A stretch of DNA of 56,773 nucleotides from Mesobacillus subterraneus (GTDB lineage Bacteria; Bacillota; Bacilli; Bacillales; Cytobacillaceae): the NCBI RefSeq assembly GCF_000934845.1, contig NZ_JXIQ01000001.1:1-56773 (forward strand), in the 5' to 3' direction. The first letter of the stretch is position 1, and every line of letters begins with the position of its first letter. Position numbers and translations under genes: made by a program. The notes beneath the pieces were generated by a model. It had not been told where the DNA came from. It did no database searches and saw only the letters and a program-made list of their open reading frames with translations. Shown piece by piece: positions 1 to 9,897 of the stretch.

Positions 1-79
1 TAAGTTTACTCCTCAGAGCTGGGAGTAGGATAACCGATTTGACAGAATAATATACCTGTAGTTTTCGTTTTTTTATTCA

Positions 80-325
80 TTATACATCAGTAGATTTTTC
101 GCTTAGGTAAGACGGTGCAGCATAATAAACTTCCCTTATCAGCTCGGATGCTGGAACGTCGAGTGCTGTAGAAATCTTTAACATCGTTTGCATCGTAGGT
201 ATCTGCTCCCCGCTTTCGTATCGTTGGATCGTTCGAGTACCTACCCTGATTTTAAAAGCAAGGTCTTCCTGGGAAATTCCGGCTCGCTCACGAAACATTT
301 TGATATTATGTCCAATTGCAACCAT
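80..325 (-). CDS. XRE-family helix-turn-helix regulator
   Basis: Small 81-residue DNA-binding protein. Nearly all of it (about residues 5-65) is one Cro/C1-type helix-turn-helix: an N-terminal helix with FRERAGISQEDLA, then a recognition segment RTIQRYESGEQIP, then TMLKISTALDV, the usual XRE spacing. There is no second domain for ligand sensing or oligomerisation, so its signal cannot be guessed. The ATG is preceded by GGAGGTGAAG at good spacing. It stands alone and is divergent from yugI across a gap of about 195 bases. Its target is unknown; autoregulation or action on the shared gap is only inference. Confidence 0.85.
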   Translation of the reverse strand: MVAIGHNIKMFRERAGISQEDLAFKIRVGTRTIQRYESGEQIPTMQTMLKISTALDVPASELIREVYYAAPSYLSEKSTDV

Positions 326-440
326 CGCTCTTCACCTCCAAAAAACTGTTACTAGTAGTTTATCATTAAAATTTTGAAAATACCGACAATATTTTGAACG
401 TTTTCTAAACTTTCGGTTTGATTGCATTAACTTATTCTTT

Positions 441-469
441 TTGATTAATCCTATAGATTGTGATATAAT
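441..469 (+). promoter_or_regulatory. sigma-A promoter of yugI
   Basis: TTGATT at 441-446 and a perfect TATAAT at 464-469 with a 17-base spacer, about 50 bases upstream of the yugI start. It fits the vegetative consensus well. Confidence 0.7.
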
Positions 470-520
470 TTTTAATTGCGTATTAATGGGATAAAATAAA
501 AAATATTTAGGAGTGTTTCC

Positions 521-913
521 ATGTCAGAGAAAATCGAAGTAGGCAGTGTTTTAACAGGAAAAGTAACAGGAATCCAGCCATATGGCGCTTTCGTAGCATT
601 AGATGAAAATACACAAGGTCTTGTGCATATTTCGGAAATTACGCACGGCTTTGTTAAGGATATTAACGAGCAGCTGTCAGTTGGCGACGAAGTGAAAGTG
701 AAAGTATTGTCAATTGATGAAGCAGCTGGAAAAATTGGCTTATCTATCCGTGCAACGGAAGAAGCTCCTGAACAGCCGCAACGCGCTAAAAAACCACGCA
801 ATAAACGACCAGCTGCAGTTGTTCAGTATCAGGACGACTCAGCACAAGGCTTCAATACGCTGAAAGATAAGCTTCAAGATTGGATCAACCAGTCAGATAT
901 GGCTAAAAAATAA
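521..913 (+). CDS. yugI: S1-domain RNA-binding protein YugI (GSP13)
   Basis: 130-residue protein with one S1 RNA-binding fold at about residues 6-75: GSVLTGKVTGIQPYGAFVAL, then GLVHISEI, then VGDEVKVKVLSID. After it come a basic linker with KKPRNKRP and a short C-terminal tail. This layout and length match B. subtilis YugI/general stress protein 13, a ribosome-associated S1 protein thought to affect translation. The ATG follows GGAGTG at good spacing. It has its own promoter and a downstream terminator, so it is probably monocistronic. Neighbouring yug homologues support the assignment. Confidence 0.93.
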   Translation: MSEKIEVGSVLTGKVTGIQPYGAFVALDENTQGLVHISEITHGFVKDINEQLSVGDEVKVKVLSIDEAAGKIGLSIRATEEAPEQPQRAKKPRNKRPAAVVQYQDDSAQGFNTLKDKLQDWINQSDMAKK

Positions 914-925
914 GTTTTAAACCTG

Positions 926-955
926 AAACCGGACATTGCGTCTGGTTTTTTTATT
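926..955 (+). terminator. Rho-independent terminator of yugI
   Basis: Stem AAACCGGAC / GTCTGGTTT (one G-T wobble) with a 5-base loop, running into a T tract, 12 bases after the yugI stop. Confidence 0.75.
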
Positions 956-1037
956 TTAGTTGGGGGTTAAAATGAAAAGGTTTGCAGGTTACAATAGGAG
1001 TGTCTACCAACTTTTTCATTGGAACGGAGGAAGATTC

Positions 1038-2231
1038 ATGAAATTAAAAACGAATTCGCTGATTGAACAGACACAAAAGTATGGTGCAAATAATTATCAT
1101 CCGCTGCCAATCGTAATTTCGAAGGCAGAGGGAGTGTGGGTAGAGGATCCTGAAGGCAATAAATATATGGATATGCTTAGTGCATATTCTGCTGTCAACC
1201 AAGGGCATCGCCATCCAAAAATCATCCAGGCGTTAAAGGACCAGGCAGATCGCGTAACGCTTACTTCAAGGGCATTTCACAATGATCAGCTTGGACCTTG
1301 GTTTGAAAAAATTTGCAAATTGACGAATAAAGAAATGGCCCTGCCGATGAACACGGGTGCGGAGGCAGTCGAAACGGCAGTAAAGGCTGCTCGACGCTGG
1401 GCTTATGATGTCAAAGGAGTAACAGAAAACCAGGCGGAGATCATCGCTTGCGTCGGAAACTTCCACGGCCGCACGATGACAGCTGTTTCTTTATCTTCTG
1501 AGGAAGAATACAAGCGCGGTTTCGGGCCAATGCTGCCAGGAATCAAACTGATTCCTTACGGAGATATGGAAGCTCTGAAAGAAGCAATCACTCCAAATAC
1601 TGCAGCATTCCTGATTGAACCGATCCAGGGAGAAGCTGGTATCGTGATTCCACCTGAAGGCTTCATGAAAGCCGCTTTTGACGTGTGCAAAGAAAACAAT
1701 GTCCTGTTCATTGCAGATGAAATCCAGGCTGGGCTAGGCAGATCCGGAAAAATGTTCGCATGCGAATGGGAAGGCATCGAGCCTGATGTCTATATTCTCG
1801 GAAAAGCACTCGGCGGCGGGGTATTCCCAATTTCCTGTGTGGTGGCAGACAAAGCAGTGTTAGAAGTTTTTAATCCTGGCTCTCACGGATCGACTTTCGG
1901 TGGCAATCCAATGGCTTGTGCGGTGTCGATTGCCTCTTTAGATGTGCTGATCGAAGAGGAACTTGCAAACCGTTCCCTCGAGCTCGGAGAATACTTTGCC
2001 GGTAAGCTTCGTGAAATCGACAACCCAATGATCAAGGATGTTCGTGGCCGCGGCCTGTTCATTGGTGTCGAGCTAGCAGAACCAGCGCGCAAATATTGTG
2101 AACAATTGAAAGAAGAAGGCCTGCTGTGCAAAGAAACACATGATACCGTCATCCGTTTTGCCCCACCGCTTGTCATCAGCCAGGAAGAACTGGACTGGGC
2201 GATCGAGCGAATCAAGAAAGTTTTGTCATAA
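1038..2231 (+). CDS. rocD: Ornithine aminotransferase RocD
   Basis: 397-residue class III PLP aminotransferase. It transfers the delta-amino group of ornithine to 2-oxoglutarate, giving glutamate semialdehyde in arginine/ornithine breakdown and proline synthesis. Visible motifs: [15 protein letters not shown] early, [23 protein letters not shown] (cofactor-contact Asp), and the PLP lysine near residue 256 in LGKALGGG. Length equals the family's usual 396-401. An upstream in-frame ATG exists at 972, but the ATG at 1038 follows GGAACGGAGG and gives the standard N-terminus ([20 protein letters not shown]). It is monocistronic with its own terminator. In B. subtilis rocD is not in the yug cluster, so its position here is a rearrangement. 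Confidence 0.95.
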   Translation: MKLKTNSLIEQTQKYGANNYHPLPIVISKAEGVWVEDPEGNKYMDMLSAYSAVNQGHRHPKIIQALKDQADRVTLTSRAFHNDQLGPWFEKICKLTNKEMALPMNTGAEAVETAVKAARRWAYDVKGVTENQAEIIACVGNFHGRTMTAVSLSSEEEYKRGFGPMLPGIKLIPYGDMEALKEAITPNTAAFLIEPIQGEAGIVIPPEGFMKAAFDVCKENNVLFIADEIQAGLGRSGKMFACEWEGIEPDVYILGKALGGGVFPISCVVADKAVLEVFNPGSHGSTFGGNPMACAVSIASLDVLIEEELANRSLELGEYFAGKLREIDNPMIKDVRGRGLFIGVELAEPARKYCEQLKEEGLLCKETHDTVIRFAPPLVISQEELDWAIERIKKVLS

Positions 2232-2239
2232 AATGAAAA

Positions 2240-2263
2240 AAACCCGCTTCTTGGCGGGTTTTT
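2240..2263 (+). terminator. Terminator of rocD
   Basis: Perfect AAACCCGC / GCGGGTTT stem with an 8-base loop and a following T run, directly after the rocD stop. Confidence 0.85.
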
Positions 2264-2269
2264 CTTATC

Positions 2270-2503
2270 CTACCGGGTTGGGCGCGGTTCTGTTGCTCTT
2301 TCCTCGCTTTCGCTTGGCGCGAAAAGAAGTCCGATATTGATTAAACCGGCAAGTCCTACTAAACCATAGACGATTCTTGCTATCGCTGAATCCTGGCCGC
2401 CGAAGATTGCTGCAACAAGATCAAATTGGAAAAATCCGACTAGTCCCCAATTAATTGCTCCGATTATCGTAAGAACAAGTGCTGCACGTTGCATGCCGCT
2501 CAT
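2270..2503 (-). CDS. yuzA: DUF378 small membrane protein (YuzA-like)
   Basis: 77-residue membrane protein with two hydrophobic helices, about residues 7-28 (ALVLTIIGAINWGLVGFFQF) and 43-64 (IARIVYGLVGLAGLINIGLL). The INWGL and YGLVGLAG motifs are typical of DUF378, the family of B. subtilis YuzA, which lies in the same genomic neighbourhood. Function is unknown. The ATG has GGAGG upstream. It is convergent with rocD and its stop is close to the rocD terminator. The C-terminal tail SESEERATEPRPTR is charged and probably cytoplasmic. Confidence 0.88.
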   Translation of the reverse strand: MSGMQRAALVLTIIGAINWGLVGFFQFDLVAAIFGGQDSAIARIVYGLVGLAGLINIGLLFAPSESEERATEPRPTR

Positions 2504-2670
2504 GGCAAATTCCTCCTTACATTAAATTTGTACATATATAGATTGTTTCAGTACGGTGTGAATTATTCATCTGATGTATTTTTCTTGTATCCTTTCTAAA
2601 ACTAAGGAGTGTATTTTTTGCAATGCTTTTAAAAAAAGAACATAATAGTTTCTAGAGGAAGGTGATTTAA

Positions 2671-3834
2671 ATGGATAACTTTACTTTTTACAATCCAACA
2701 AAACTGATTTTTGGCAAAGGCCAGCTGGAGGAACTTAAAAACGAGGTTCCACAATACGGAAAGAAAATCCTGCTGGTTTATGGCGGCGGAAGCATCAAGC
2801 GCAACGGACTTTATGATTCCGTAATGGGCACTCTAAAAGAAATCGGCGCCGAAGTATTCGAGCTTTCCGGTGTGGAACCGAATCCGCGGCTTTCAACTGT
2901 CCATAAGGGCGTTAAGATCTGTAAAGAAGAAGGCATTGAATTCCTTCTGGCAGTAGGCGGAGGCAGTGTCATCGACTGCACGAAGGCAATCGCTGCCGGG
3001 GCAAAATATGAAGGCGATGCCTGGGACCTGGTCACCAAGAAGGCGATGGCAACAGAGGCACTTCCCTTTGGAACAGTGCTCACTTTGGCCGCTACAGGCT
3101 CAGAAATGAATGCCGGTTCTGTCATCACCAACTGGGAAACGAATGAAAAGTACGGCTGGGGCAGCCCTGTCACATTCCCGAAATTCTCGATCCTCGATCC
3201 TGTAAACACTTATACAGTCCCTAAAGATCAAACGAATTATGGAATTGTGGATATGATGTCTCATGTATTTGAACACTATTTCCACTTGACCGAGAACACA
3301 GAATTTCAGGATCGCATGTGTGAATCCTTACTGATGACTGTGAAGGAAACAGCTCCTAAGCTTCTTGCAGACCTGGAAAACTATGAATACCGTGCAACAA
3401 TTCTTTACTCTGGAACAATGGCGCTGAATGGAATCCTTAATATGGGTTATCGCGGTGACTGGGCTACGCATAACATCGAGCACGCCGTTTCAGCTGTATA
3501 CGACATCCCTCACGGTGGCGGTTTGGCGATCCTGTTCCCGAACTGGATGAAGCATAATCTGCAGGTAAAACCAGAACGCTTCAAGAAAATGGCTGTAAGA
3601 GTCTTCGGCGTGAATCCGGAAGGCAAGACAGATGAAGAAGCTGGTTTGGAAGGAATCGAAAAGCTGCGCGAATTCTGGAGCAGCATCGGTGCACCATCTC
3701 GACTTGCTGATTATGACATCGATGACAGCAAACTGGAATTGATGGCGGATAAAGCAATGGTGAATGGCGAATTTGGCAATTTTGCTAAACTGAATCGTGA
3801 AGATGTTCTTGATATTTATCGTAGATCCTTATAA
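2671..3834 (+). CDS. Iron-containing alcohol dehydrogenase (YugJ/YugK type)
   Basis: 387-residue group III metal-dependent alcohol dehydrogenase, probably an NAD(P)H-dependent butanol-type dehydrogenase reducing aldehydes. The N-terminal half carries the nucleotide-binding pattern [13 protein letters not shown] and [18 protein letters not shown]; the C-terminal helical half carries the metal ligands ([12 protein letters not shown], then [20 protein letters not shown]). Length is normal. B. subtilis has two tandem copies (yugJ, yugK) between yugI and pgi; only one is present here, so a specific symbol is not given. The ATG follows GAAGGTGATT. A strong terminator follows. Confidence 0.92.
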   Translation: MDNFTFYNPTKLIFGKGQLEELKNEVPQYGKKILLVYGGGSIKRNGLYDSVMGTLKEIGAEVFELSGVEPNPRLSTVHKGVKICKEEGIEFLLAVGGGSVIDCTKAIAAGAKYEGDAWDLVTKKAMATEALPFGTVLTLAATGSEMNAGSVITNWETNEKYGWGSPVTFPKFSILDPVNTYTVPKDQTNYGIVDMMSHVFEHYFHLTENTEFQDRMCESLLMTVKETAPKLLADLENYEYRATILYSGTMALNGILNMGYRGDWATHNIEHAVSAVYDIPHGGGLAILFPNWMKHNLQVKPERFKKMAVRVFGVNPEGKTDEEAGLEGIEKLREFWSSIGAPSRLADYDIDDSKLELMADKAMVNGEFGNFAKLNREDVLDIYRRSL

Positions 3835-3838
3835 AATC

Positions 3839-3874
3839 AACCGGATCCGGGAATTTCCCCGGATCCTTGGTTTT
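3839..3874 (+). terminator. Terminator of the alcohol dehydrogenase gene
   Basis: Long GC-rich stem GGATCCGGG / CCCGGATCC extended by AACC/GGTT, followed by TTTT, a few bases after the stop. Confidence 0.8.
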
Positions 3875-4001
3875 AAAAAGGAATTACAGAAGCGTAAAAA
3901 AGATTTCACAATTGGGCACGCTTACATCTAAGGGTGTTTCTTGATTATTCGGATTCAATTCGATAAAGTGATAGAGAATATAAAATATTGGAGGATCAGA
4001 C

Positions 4002-5351
4002 ATGACACATGTTCGTTTTGATTACTCAAAGGCGCTTAGCTTTTTTGGTGAACACGAAGTTACATACTTAAGGGATTTTGTAAAAGTAGCCCATCATTCC
4101 TTACACGAAAAAACGGGTGCAGGCAGCGACTTTTTAGGCTGGATTGATCTGCCTGTTGACTATGATAAAGAAGAATTTTCCCGCATCCAAAAGTCAGCGG
4201 AAAAAATCAAGCGCGATTCTGATGTTTTGCTCGTTATCGGAATTGGCGGATCTTATCTAGGCGCACGTGCTGCGATTGAATTTTTGCAGCACAGCTTCTA
4301 CAATGCTTTACCAAAAGAAAAACGGAGCACTCCGCAAATCATTTTTATCGGAAACAATATCAGCTCCACTTATATGACAGATGTGATCGACCTTTTGGAA
4401 GGCAAAGACTTTTCGATCAATGTGATTTCGAAGTCTGGAACAACAACCGAGCCTGCGATTGCTTTCCGTATTTTCCGCAAACTGCTTGAAGAGAAATATG
4501 GTGCCAAAGAAGCACGCAAACGCATTTACGCAACTACTGACAAAGCACGCGGTGCATTGAAGACCCTTGCTGATGATGAAGGCTACGAATCATTTGTGAT
4601 TCCGGATGATGTTGGTGGCCGTTATTCTGTATTAACGGCAGTCGGCTTGCTGCCAATTGCTGTCAGCGGATCAGATATCGAAGCGATGATGAAAGGTGCT
4701 GCACAGGCAAGGGAAGACTTTGGCAAGTCAGAGTTGGAAGAAAATCCGGCTTATCAGTATGCTGTGGTCCGAAACACGCTTTACAATAAAGGCAAAACCA
4801 TTGAAATGCTGATCAACTATGAGCCATCTCTTCAGTACTTCTCAGAATGGTGGAAGCAGCTGTTCGGCGAAAGCGAAGGAAAAGATCAGAAGGGCATCTA
4901 TCCTTCCTCTGCGAACTTCTCGACTGACCTCCATTCACTGGGGCAGTATGTACAGGAAGGGCGCCGTGATTTGTTCGAGACGATCATCAAAGTGGAGAAG
5001 CCTCGTCATGAACTGACAATTGACGAAGCAGCAAGCGATCTTGATGGCTTGAACTATCTTGCTGGAAAGACAGTTGATTTCGTAAATAATAAAGCGTTTC
5101 AAGGAACAATGCTAGCCCATACAGATGGAGACGTTCCGAATTTGGTTGTGGAAATTCCTCAGCTTGATGAGTATACTTTCGGTTACCTCGCATACTTTTT
5201 TGAAAAAGCCTGCGCAATGAGCGGCTACTTGCTTGGCGTAAATCCTTTCGACCAGCCAGGCGTGGAAGCATACAAGGTGAACATGTTCGCATTGCTTGGA
5301 AAACCAGGCTTCGAAGAAAAGAAAGCAGAATTGGAAAAACGGCTTAAATAA
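4002..5351 (+). CDS. pgi: Glucose-6-phosphate isomerase
   Basis: 449-residue phosphoglucose isomerase interconverting glucose-6-phosphate and fructose-6-phosphate in glycolysis, cytoplasmic. Two SIS-type domains are evident. Motifs: [16 protein letters not shown] near residue 80, [16 protein letters not shown] near 145 (phosphate-binding loop), [17 protein letters not shown] near 205, and a C-terminal [15 protein letters not shown] signature. Length is exactly that of Bacillus Pgi (about 450). The ATG follows GGAGGATC. It is monocistronic with a strong terminator, in the expected synteny with yugN and yugO. Confidence 0.97.
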   Translation: MTHVRFDYSKALSFFGEHEVTYLRDFVKVAHHSLHEKTGAGSDFLGWIDLPVDYDKEEFSRIQKSAEKIKRDSDVLLVIGIGGSYLGARAAIEFLQHSFYNALPKEKRSTPQIIFIGNNISSTYMTDVIDLLEGKDFSINVISKSGTTTEPAIAFRIFRKLLEEKYGAKEARKRIYATTDKARGALKTLADDEGYESFVIPDDVGGRYSVLTAVGLLPIAVSGSDIEAMMKGAAQAREDFGKSELEENPAYQYAVVRNTLYNKGKTIEMLINYEPSLQYFSEWWKQLFGESEGKDQKGIYPSSANFSTDLHSLGQYVQEGRRDLFETIIKVEKPRHELTIDEAASDLDGLNYLAGKTVDFVNNKAFQGTMLAHTDGDVPNLVVEIPQLDEYTFGYLAYFFEKACAMSGYLLGVNPFDQPGVEAYKVNMFALLGKPGFEEKKAELEKRLK

Positions 5352-5356
5352 TAGTG

Positions 5357-5394
5357 AAAGGAGCACCCGAACGAGAAACGGGTGCTCCTTTTTT
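5357..5394 (+). terminator. Terminator of pgi
   Basis: Perfect 13-bp stem AAAGGAGCACCCG / CGGGTGCTCCTTT with a 9-base loop and a T run, 5 bases after the pgi stop. Confidence 0.92.
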
Positions 5395-5414
5395 AATTTT
5401 AGAAACTGGAAAAA

Positions 5415-5550
5415 ATCGCGTGGAATTTCCAGTTCGCCAATAAATTTTGAAAATCGCCAATAAGTCTGTGAAAATCGCCAATAAATTTGGATTATCGCCA
5501 ATAAAGTAGTGAAAACCGCGAATAAAAATAAATTATCGCCAATAAATGTA
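5415..5550. repeat. Short-period direct repeat, TCGCCAATAAA units
   Basis: Six copies of (T/C)CGC(C/G)AATAA begin at 5434, 5454, 5475, 5495, 5516 and 5536, with a degenerate one near 5415. Spacing alternates 20 and 21 bases, close to two DNA helical turns. Spacers are AT-rich and poorly conserved. The array fills most of the gap between the pgi terminator and yugN (5352-5691). No open frame is convincing here and no function is known. Confidence 0.85.
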
Positions 5551-5691
5551 ATGGCACTAGAAAAACTGTCCGTCATCCGGCTTGTGGGCGGACAGAAATA
5601 GCAAAATTTCGGAAGTATAAACCAATTTCCAGTCAGATTCCGACCTTAGTCCACTAATTAAAAGGTCGCTTTTGGTTAAAACTAAGCGAAA

Positions 5692-6123
5692 ATGAATGGA
5701 AAGGCGGAACGACCATTGATTCAGATACAATCGGAGCTAGAGGGCAAACATTTTGAGCTTTTCAAACTGGAGCAGCTGCTTAAACCGTTGGGATATTCGG
5801 TAGGCGGAAACTGGGATTATGATCATGGAGCCTTTGACTATAAAATGGATGATGAGGCGGGCTATCAATTTTTGCGCCTCCCGTTTAAGGCGATTGATGG
5901 GCAGTTAGACTCTAAAGGTTGCACTGTTGCATTACAGCGGCCATTCCTGCTATCACATAACTATCAGCGTGGACTGGATGACCATGCGGAAATTGGAAAT
6001 GCCAGCGCCTCCTTTAACCAGTTCCAAGAGCCGGTTGATAAGGATGCAAGCTTTCCAAAAAAGTATATAGAAGTGGGCAGAGCACTTGTCCACGAAGTGG
6101 AATCAATCTTATTGCCGCATTAA
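5692..6123 (+). CDS. yugN: YugN-like family protein
   Basis: 143-residue soluble protein of the YugN family, function unknown. Recognisable conserved parts are GYSVGGNWDYDHGAFDYK near residues 41-58, FLRLPFKAIDGQLDS near 67-81, and the central signature RPFLLSHNYQRGLDDHAEIGN near 90-110, followed by FNQFQEPVDKDASFP. Upstream in-frame extension is blocked by a TAA at 5683, so this ATG is the earliest start; its ribosome site is weak. The stop codon overlaps that of the convergent yugO by two bases. Position between pgi and yugO matches B. subtilis. Confidence 0.88.
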   Translation: MNGKAERPLIQIQSELEGKHFELFKLEQLLKPLGYSVGGNWDYDHGAFDYKMDDEAGYQFLRLPFKAIDGQLDSKGCTVALQRPFLLSHNYQRGLDDHAEIGNASASFNQFQEPVDKDASFPKKYIEVGRALVHEVESILLPH

Positions 6124-7109
6124 TCATTCGAAATGGCGAGAAGTTGATCCTCCTTTTTAATGCTGAGATTTTTTGGGGGGTTGACAATTAGGTCATCCCC
6201 TCTTTTTATTCCGATTAGGATGACGTTATTTTCCTTTAGCAATAAGCTGCTTGCTACTTGAAAATCTTTGCCGTGAAGGAAGGATTCCACCTGTATATAA
6301 GCCAAATGGTTGCTCTTTAATTCCGCTAGCAAATCAAGTAATGGACTGACTGCGTCAACAGAGGAGATCGTGTTCATCAGCACGGCACTCGTCAAAGCAT
6401 TAGCTGGGATCAGCTCATCCGCTCCTGCTCTTCTCGCGTTATTGACTTGTTCACTCGTTTGAATTTCGGCAATACAGCGGATATCTGGATTCAATCCTTT
6501 GATGGCAAGCAGTGTTAATATCGTATGCATATCAGCTTGTAATTCATCTAGATTTTGATCTGAAGTAATCATTACTATTTTTGCAGTGGAAATCCGGGCT
6601 TTCCATAATGTCTCATCCTTGTTCGCTCGTCCCTTGATAAAATGAACATTGTCAGCTTTTATTGGATGGGACTCCAGTGTCTCATCGATTAGGATGATCG
6701 ATTCTGTTTTCATAAGATTTTGGATGATCGTCCGCGACTTTTCATTCCAGCCGATAATGATCATGTGATCGGACCCTTTATAACCAACACGCCCCTCCAT
6801 ATATGCGTTTTGTTTTGTCACTGTTGCTGCGGAAAGGTGAATAAAATAAGAGGACAAAAACCCAGTCCCGAACAGGAGAAGGATCATAGCAGTTACTCTT
6901 CCTGCTGCGGAAACCGGGTAAAAGTCTCCGTAGCCCACAGTGGAGGCGGTAACAATAGCCCACCAAACCCCGTCAAAAACAGTTGGAAAGCGATTAGGCT
7001 CAATAATATGGATGACCGATCCAAACAGGACTACCATAAAAGCAGCCATCATCAGGATTCTCGTCCAAATCGGCAGCCTGACAAAGCGAATATAAAACTG
7101 GTTGGTCAT
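6120..7109 (-). CDS. yugO: Potassium channel protein with TrkA-N (RCK) domain, YugO-like
   Basis: 329-residue two-helix K+ channel. Residues about 13-33 form TM1, then the pore helix and filter TVGYGDF near residue 60, then TM2 (VTAMILLLFGTGFLSSYFI). From about residue 105 a RCK/TrkA-N nucleotide-binding domain follows (DHMIIIGWNEKSRTIIQNL), then a TrkA-C-like tail. This layout matches B. subtilis YugO, the K+ channel used for electrical signalling in biofilms. The ATG at 7109 follows GAGGAGG at 7-8 bases and is preferred over a longer in-frame start at 7130. The mstX gene that precedes yugO in B. subtilis is absent here. Confidence 0.93.
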   Translation of the reverse strand: MTNQFYIRFVRLPIWTRILMMAAFMVVLFGSVIHIIEPNRFPTVFDGVWWAIVTASTVGYGDFYPVSAAGRVTAMILLLFGTGFLSSYFIHLSAATVTKQNAYMEGRVGYKGSDHMIIIGWNEKSRTIIQNLMKTESIILIDETLESHPIKADNVHFIKGRANKDETLWKARISTAKIVMITSDQNLDELQADMHTILTLLAIKGLNPDIRCIAEIQTSEQVNNARRAGADELIPANALTSAVLMNTISSVDAVSPLLDLLAELKSNHLAYIQVESFLHGKDFQVASSLLLKENNVILIGIKRGDDLIVNPPKNLSIKKEDQLLAISND

Positions 7110-7253
7110 TTCGAATCCTCCTCTCTCCACCCTGCTGCATTATTCTTCCCATTTTTTTCATCAAATAACGAATTTTTTTCTATACATAAATCTTAGCAAT
7201 TTAGTAAAAGTTAAGAATAGGAAAAAGTGAGATTGTAGCGGGGAGAAGATTAG

Positions 7254-8786
7254 ATGCTTAAGGAAATGTTTCAAGTGTTCAAGAAAAGGAAACAAAAACC
7301 ACTCTCCATGCAACAGCAGCTTGTCGGAGAACAGACGGAGTTAAAAGAACAAAGTATATCCAGTGACCTCGAAGAGAATTTTCAAACTCTAAAAAAACTG
7401 TTTCATATCCCTAAAAATAACGACGTTAAGGTAAGGGAGTTATACATTGAAGGCTTAAATAAAAAGGCTTGCCTGCTATTTATTAGTACGATTTCTGATG
7501 TCAAAAGCATTGAAGAGAATATCCTAAAACCTTTACTCACAAATAAGTCTGGAAAGGAAATAAAGGAAATTGTATCGATACAGGCAGTAACAGAAATTCA
7601 CCTTTTTAAGGATGCTGTCAAGAATCTTAATCAGGGAAACACGGTTCTATTAATAGATGGATGTTCCCAAGGCTTTGCCATGGACTGTCCGAATTTTCAA
7701 GGCAGGACAATTGAAAAGCCCAATACGGAAATTTTAATTAAAGGGCCGAAGGAAGCATTTATTGAAAAGGTCGACGTCAATATTTCCTTGGTAAGAAAAA
7801 AAATAAAAGATGAAAATCTGGTCGTCGAGTCAATAGACGTCGGGGCAAGATCGAAAAGTGAAGTATATATTTTATATATTGATGACCTGGCGAATGACAA
7901 GCTGGTGGAGAACATTAAAAACAGATTGAACCGCCTCGATGTGAATTCAATTCAAAATTTGTCATTGCTGGAAGAGTATATTGAAGAACGGAGCTACTCT
8001 TTGTTTCCTAGTATATTATCTACGGAAAGGCCAGATCGGGCAGCCACCTTTCTCGAGGATGGCTATATCGTTCTTTTAATGGACAATTCTCCTGACTGCC
8101 TTGTTCTCCCGGCAACTTTTTGGTCATTTTTTCACAGTCCGGAGGATCATTATCTCAGATTCCTTTACGGCAATTTCACGAGAGCATTAAGAATGGCAGC
8201 AATGTTTATTACGGTGTTTACCTCGGCGATCTATATCGCGATAACAGCTTATCATTCGGAGATGATCCCTTCTGAGTTAATGCTTGCGATTGCGGCTTCT
8301 CGTGAAAAAGTACCCTTTCCGGCTGTAGTTGAAATTTTGATGATGGAGTTTGCGTTTGAACTAATTAGGGAGGCAGGACTGCGAGTACCAAGCCCAATTG
8401 GACCAACAATCGGCATAGTAGGAGCGCTGATTCTTGGACAAGCTGCGGTTCAGGCGAATATTATCAGTCCGATCGTTATCATCGTTTCAGCTCTGAGTGG
8501 TCTCAGTTCATTCGCAGTAAGTGACATAAGTTTGAACTTTGCCGTTAGGTTAATTCGCTTTGTATTTATCATATGTGCCGCCTTTATGGGGATGTATGGG
8601 ATGACTGCTTTTTTTGTAGCAGGCGTCTATTATATGGTTTCCATTAAATCGTACGGCGTTCCCTACTTGGCGCCAATGTCACCCAGCTATAAATCATCTA
8701 GTGACACAATGTTTCGCAGGCTGTTAAGAAATGAGAAATTCCGGCCAGGATTTTTAAAGCCTTCCGATTTACAAAAAAAACAATAA
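7254..8786 (+). CDS. Spore germination receptor A subunit (GerA family)
   Basis: 510-residue GerAA-type subunit of a germinant receptor in the spore inner membrane. A hydrophilic N-terminal half (about 1-290) contains the NTEILIKGPKEAF and NRLNRLDVNSI motifs typical of GerA N-terminal subdomains. A membrane half has several helices, with the conserved FELIREAGLRVPSPIGPTIGIVGALILG near residues 365-392. The length is normal. It is the first gene of an A-B-C-D operon with small gaps (13 bases to the B gene). Which germinant it senses cannot be read from sequence. The ATG follows GGGGAGAAG. Expression by sigma-G is expected for the family; no clear sigma-G site was identified. Confidence 0.95.
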   Translation: MLKEMFQVFKKRKQKPLSMQQQLVGEQTELKEQSISSDLEENFQTLKKLFHIPKNNDVKVRELYIEGLNKKACLLFISTISDVKSIEENILKPLLTNKSGKEIKEIVSIQAVTEIHLFKDAVKNLNQGNTVLLIDGCSQGFAMDCPNFQGRTIEKPNTEILIKGPKEAFIEKVDVNISLVRKKIKDENLVVESIDVGARSKSEVYILYIDDLANDKLVENIKNRLNRLDVNSIQNLSLLEEYIEERSYSLFPSILSTERPDRAATFLEDGYIVLLMDNSPDCLVLPATFWSFFHSPEDHYLRFLYGNFTRALRMAAMFITVFTSAIYIAITAYHSEMIPSELMLAIAASREKVPFPAVVEILMMEFAFELIREAGLRVPSPIGPTIGIVGALILGQAAVQANIISPIVIIVSALSGLSSFAVSDISLNFAVRLIRFVFIICAAFMGMYGMTAFFVAGVYYMVSIKSYGVPYLAPMSPSYKSSSDTMFRRLLRNEKFRPGFLKPSDLQKKQ

Positions 8787-8799
8787 TGGGGCATATAAG

Positions 8800-9897
8800 A
8801 TGAAACAAAATAAGGGGACAATTGGGATTAAGGAATATATCGCTCTCGTAATTCTGACCGTAGGTGCCAAGCTAAGTGATGATACTCCGGCCATTCTGTT
8901 CGAAAACGCTAAAAATGCTGGATGGATTGCGGTTGCATTGATTGGCTTGTTGTCCGTTCTGCCTATTTTGTTCATGTTGAAAGTGTTTTCAGTTCATAGG
9001 GAAAAGAATCTTCATGAAATTATCCTTCACCTTTTCGGAAAATTCATTGGAAACATCGTGTCCGTTTTGCTGCTGTTTGGCGGAGTATTCGCATTGATTG
9101 TGGATTCCGGAATTTCTACCGATATTATTAGCTCTTTTTATTTTACAAAGACACCGCCAATTATTGTATATTCGATTTTGATGATGGTGTGCGCATACGG
9201 TGCGAAACGAGGGTTTGAACATATCGGCACAGCCGCCTGGCTATTGCTTCCTTATGTAAAAATCACCCTGTTTATTGTCTTATTATTTTCCTTCGGGGGT
9301 GGCACCTTCGGGTTCATATATCCTTTATGGGGAGAAGGTATGCTGCCAATCATAAAAACGGTAGCAAAGGATATGTCTATTTATGCGGATTTTCTCTACA
9401 TTGGTTTAGTCGCCCCTTTGGTAACTTCCTTTAAAGTGTTAAAAAAAGGAACAATTTGGGCCTTAGCCATTGTCACGTTTGAAATATGCATTGCCATGGT
9501 GGCATTTGTGATGTTATTTGATTACACGACGGCAGAAATGCTTGCTTACCCATTTCATGAAACAATTCGCTATATTCATATAGGGTTTCTTTCAAATGTA
9601 GAAACATTTTTCTTTCCGTTTTGGCTGGTCGCGACATTTATTAGGTTCAGTTTTTATTTATACTTGAGTGCAACCTTACTGGGAGGAATTCTAAAAATCA
9701 AGGAATTCGAATACTTGATTCCATTATTGACGACCATCGTGATCTTATTGGGAGCAGCACCGGAAAGTCCTTCGATTACCCTTTCTGCTGCCAGAAAAAT
9801 GAATTTTCAATTGCTAACTCCAGCCTTTTTTGTGCTCCCGCCATTAATGTGGATATTGGCAAAAATACGGGGTGACTTCAAAAATGAAACAGCATAG
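8800..9897 (+). CDS. Spore germination receptor B subunit (GerAB-type permease)
   Basis: 365-residue integral membrane protein of the endospore germination permease family (APC superfamily). About ten hydrophobic helices are visible, starting with IGIKEYIALVILTVGAKLSD, the standard N-terminus. In germinant receptors this subunit is thought to bind the germinant. Length matches the family (about 360-370). It sits between A and C subunit genes; its last 14 bases overlap the start of the C gene, which implies translational coupling. The start ATG has a modest GGGGCATATAAG leader. Confidence 0.95.
   Translation: MKQNKGTIGIKEYIALVILTVGAKLSDDTPAILFENAKNAGWIAVALIGLLSVLPILFMLKVFSVHREKNLHEIILHLFGKFIGNIVSVLLLFGGVFALIVDSGISTDIISSFYFTKTPPIIVYSILMMVCAYGAKRGFEHIGTAAWLLLPYVKITLFIVLLFSFGGGTFGFIYPLWGEGMLPIIKTVAKDMSIYADFLYIGLVAPLVTSFKVLKKGTIWALAIVTFEICIAMVAFVMLFDYTTAEMLAYPFHETIRYIHIGFLSNVETFFFPFWLVATFIRFSFYLYLSATLLGGILKIKEFEYLIPLLTTIVILLGAAPESPSITLSAARKMNFQLLTPAFFVLPPLMWILAKIRGDFKNETA

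Noticed and set aside
1-30. ACTCC..GGAGT hairpin at the window start
   Set aside because: Short arms and no T run on either strand; cannot be called a terminator.
6720-7196. 158-codon frame opposite yugO
   Set aside because: Antisense shadow of a clearly recognised channel gene; composition and lack of ribosome site argue against it.
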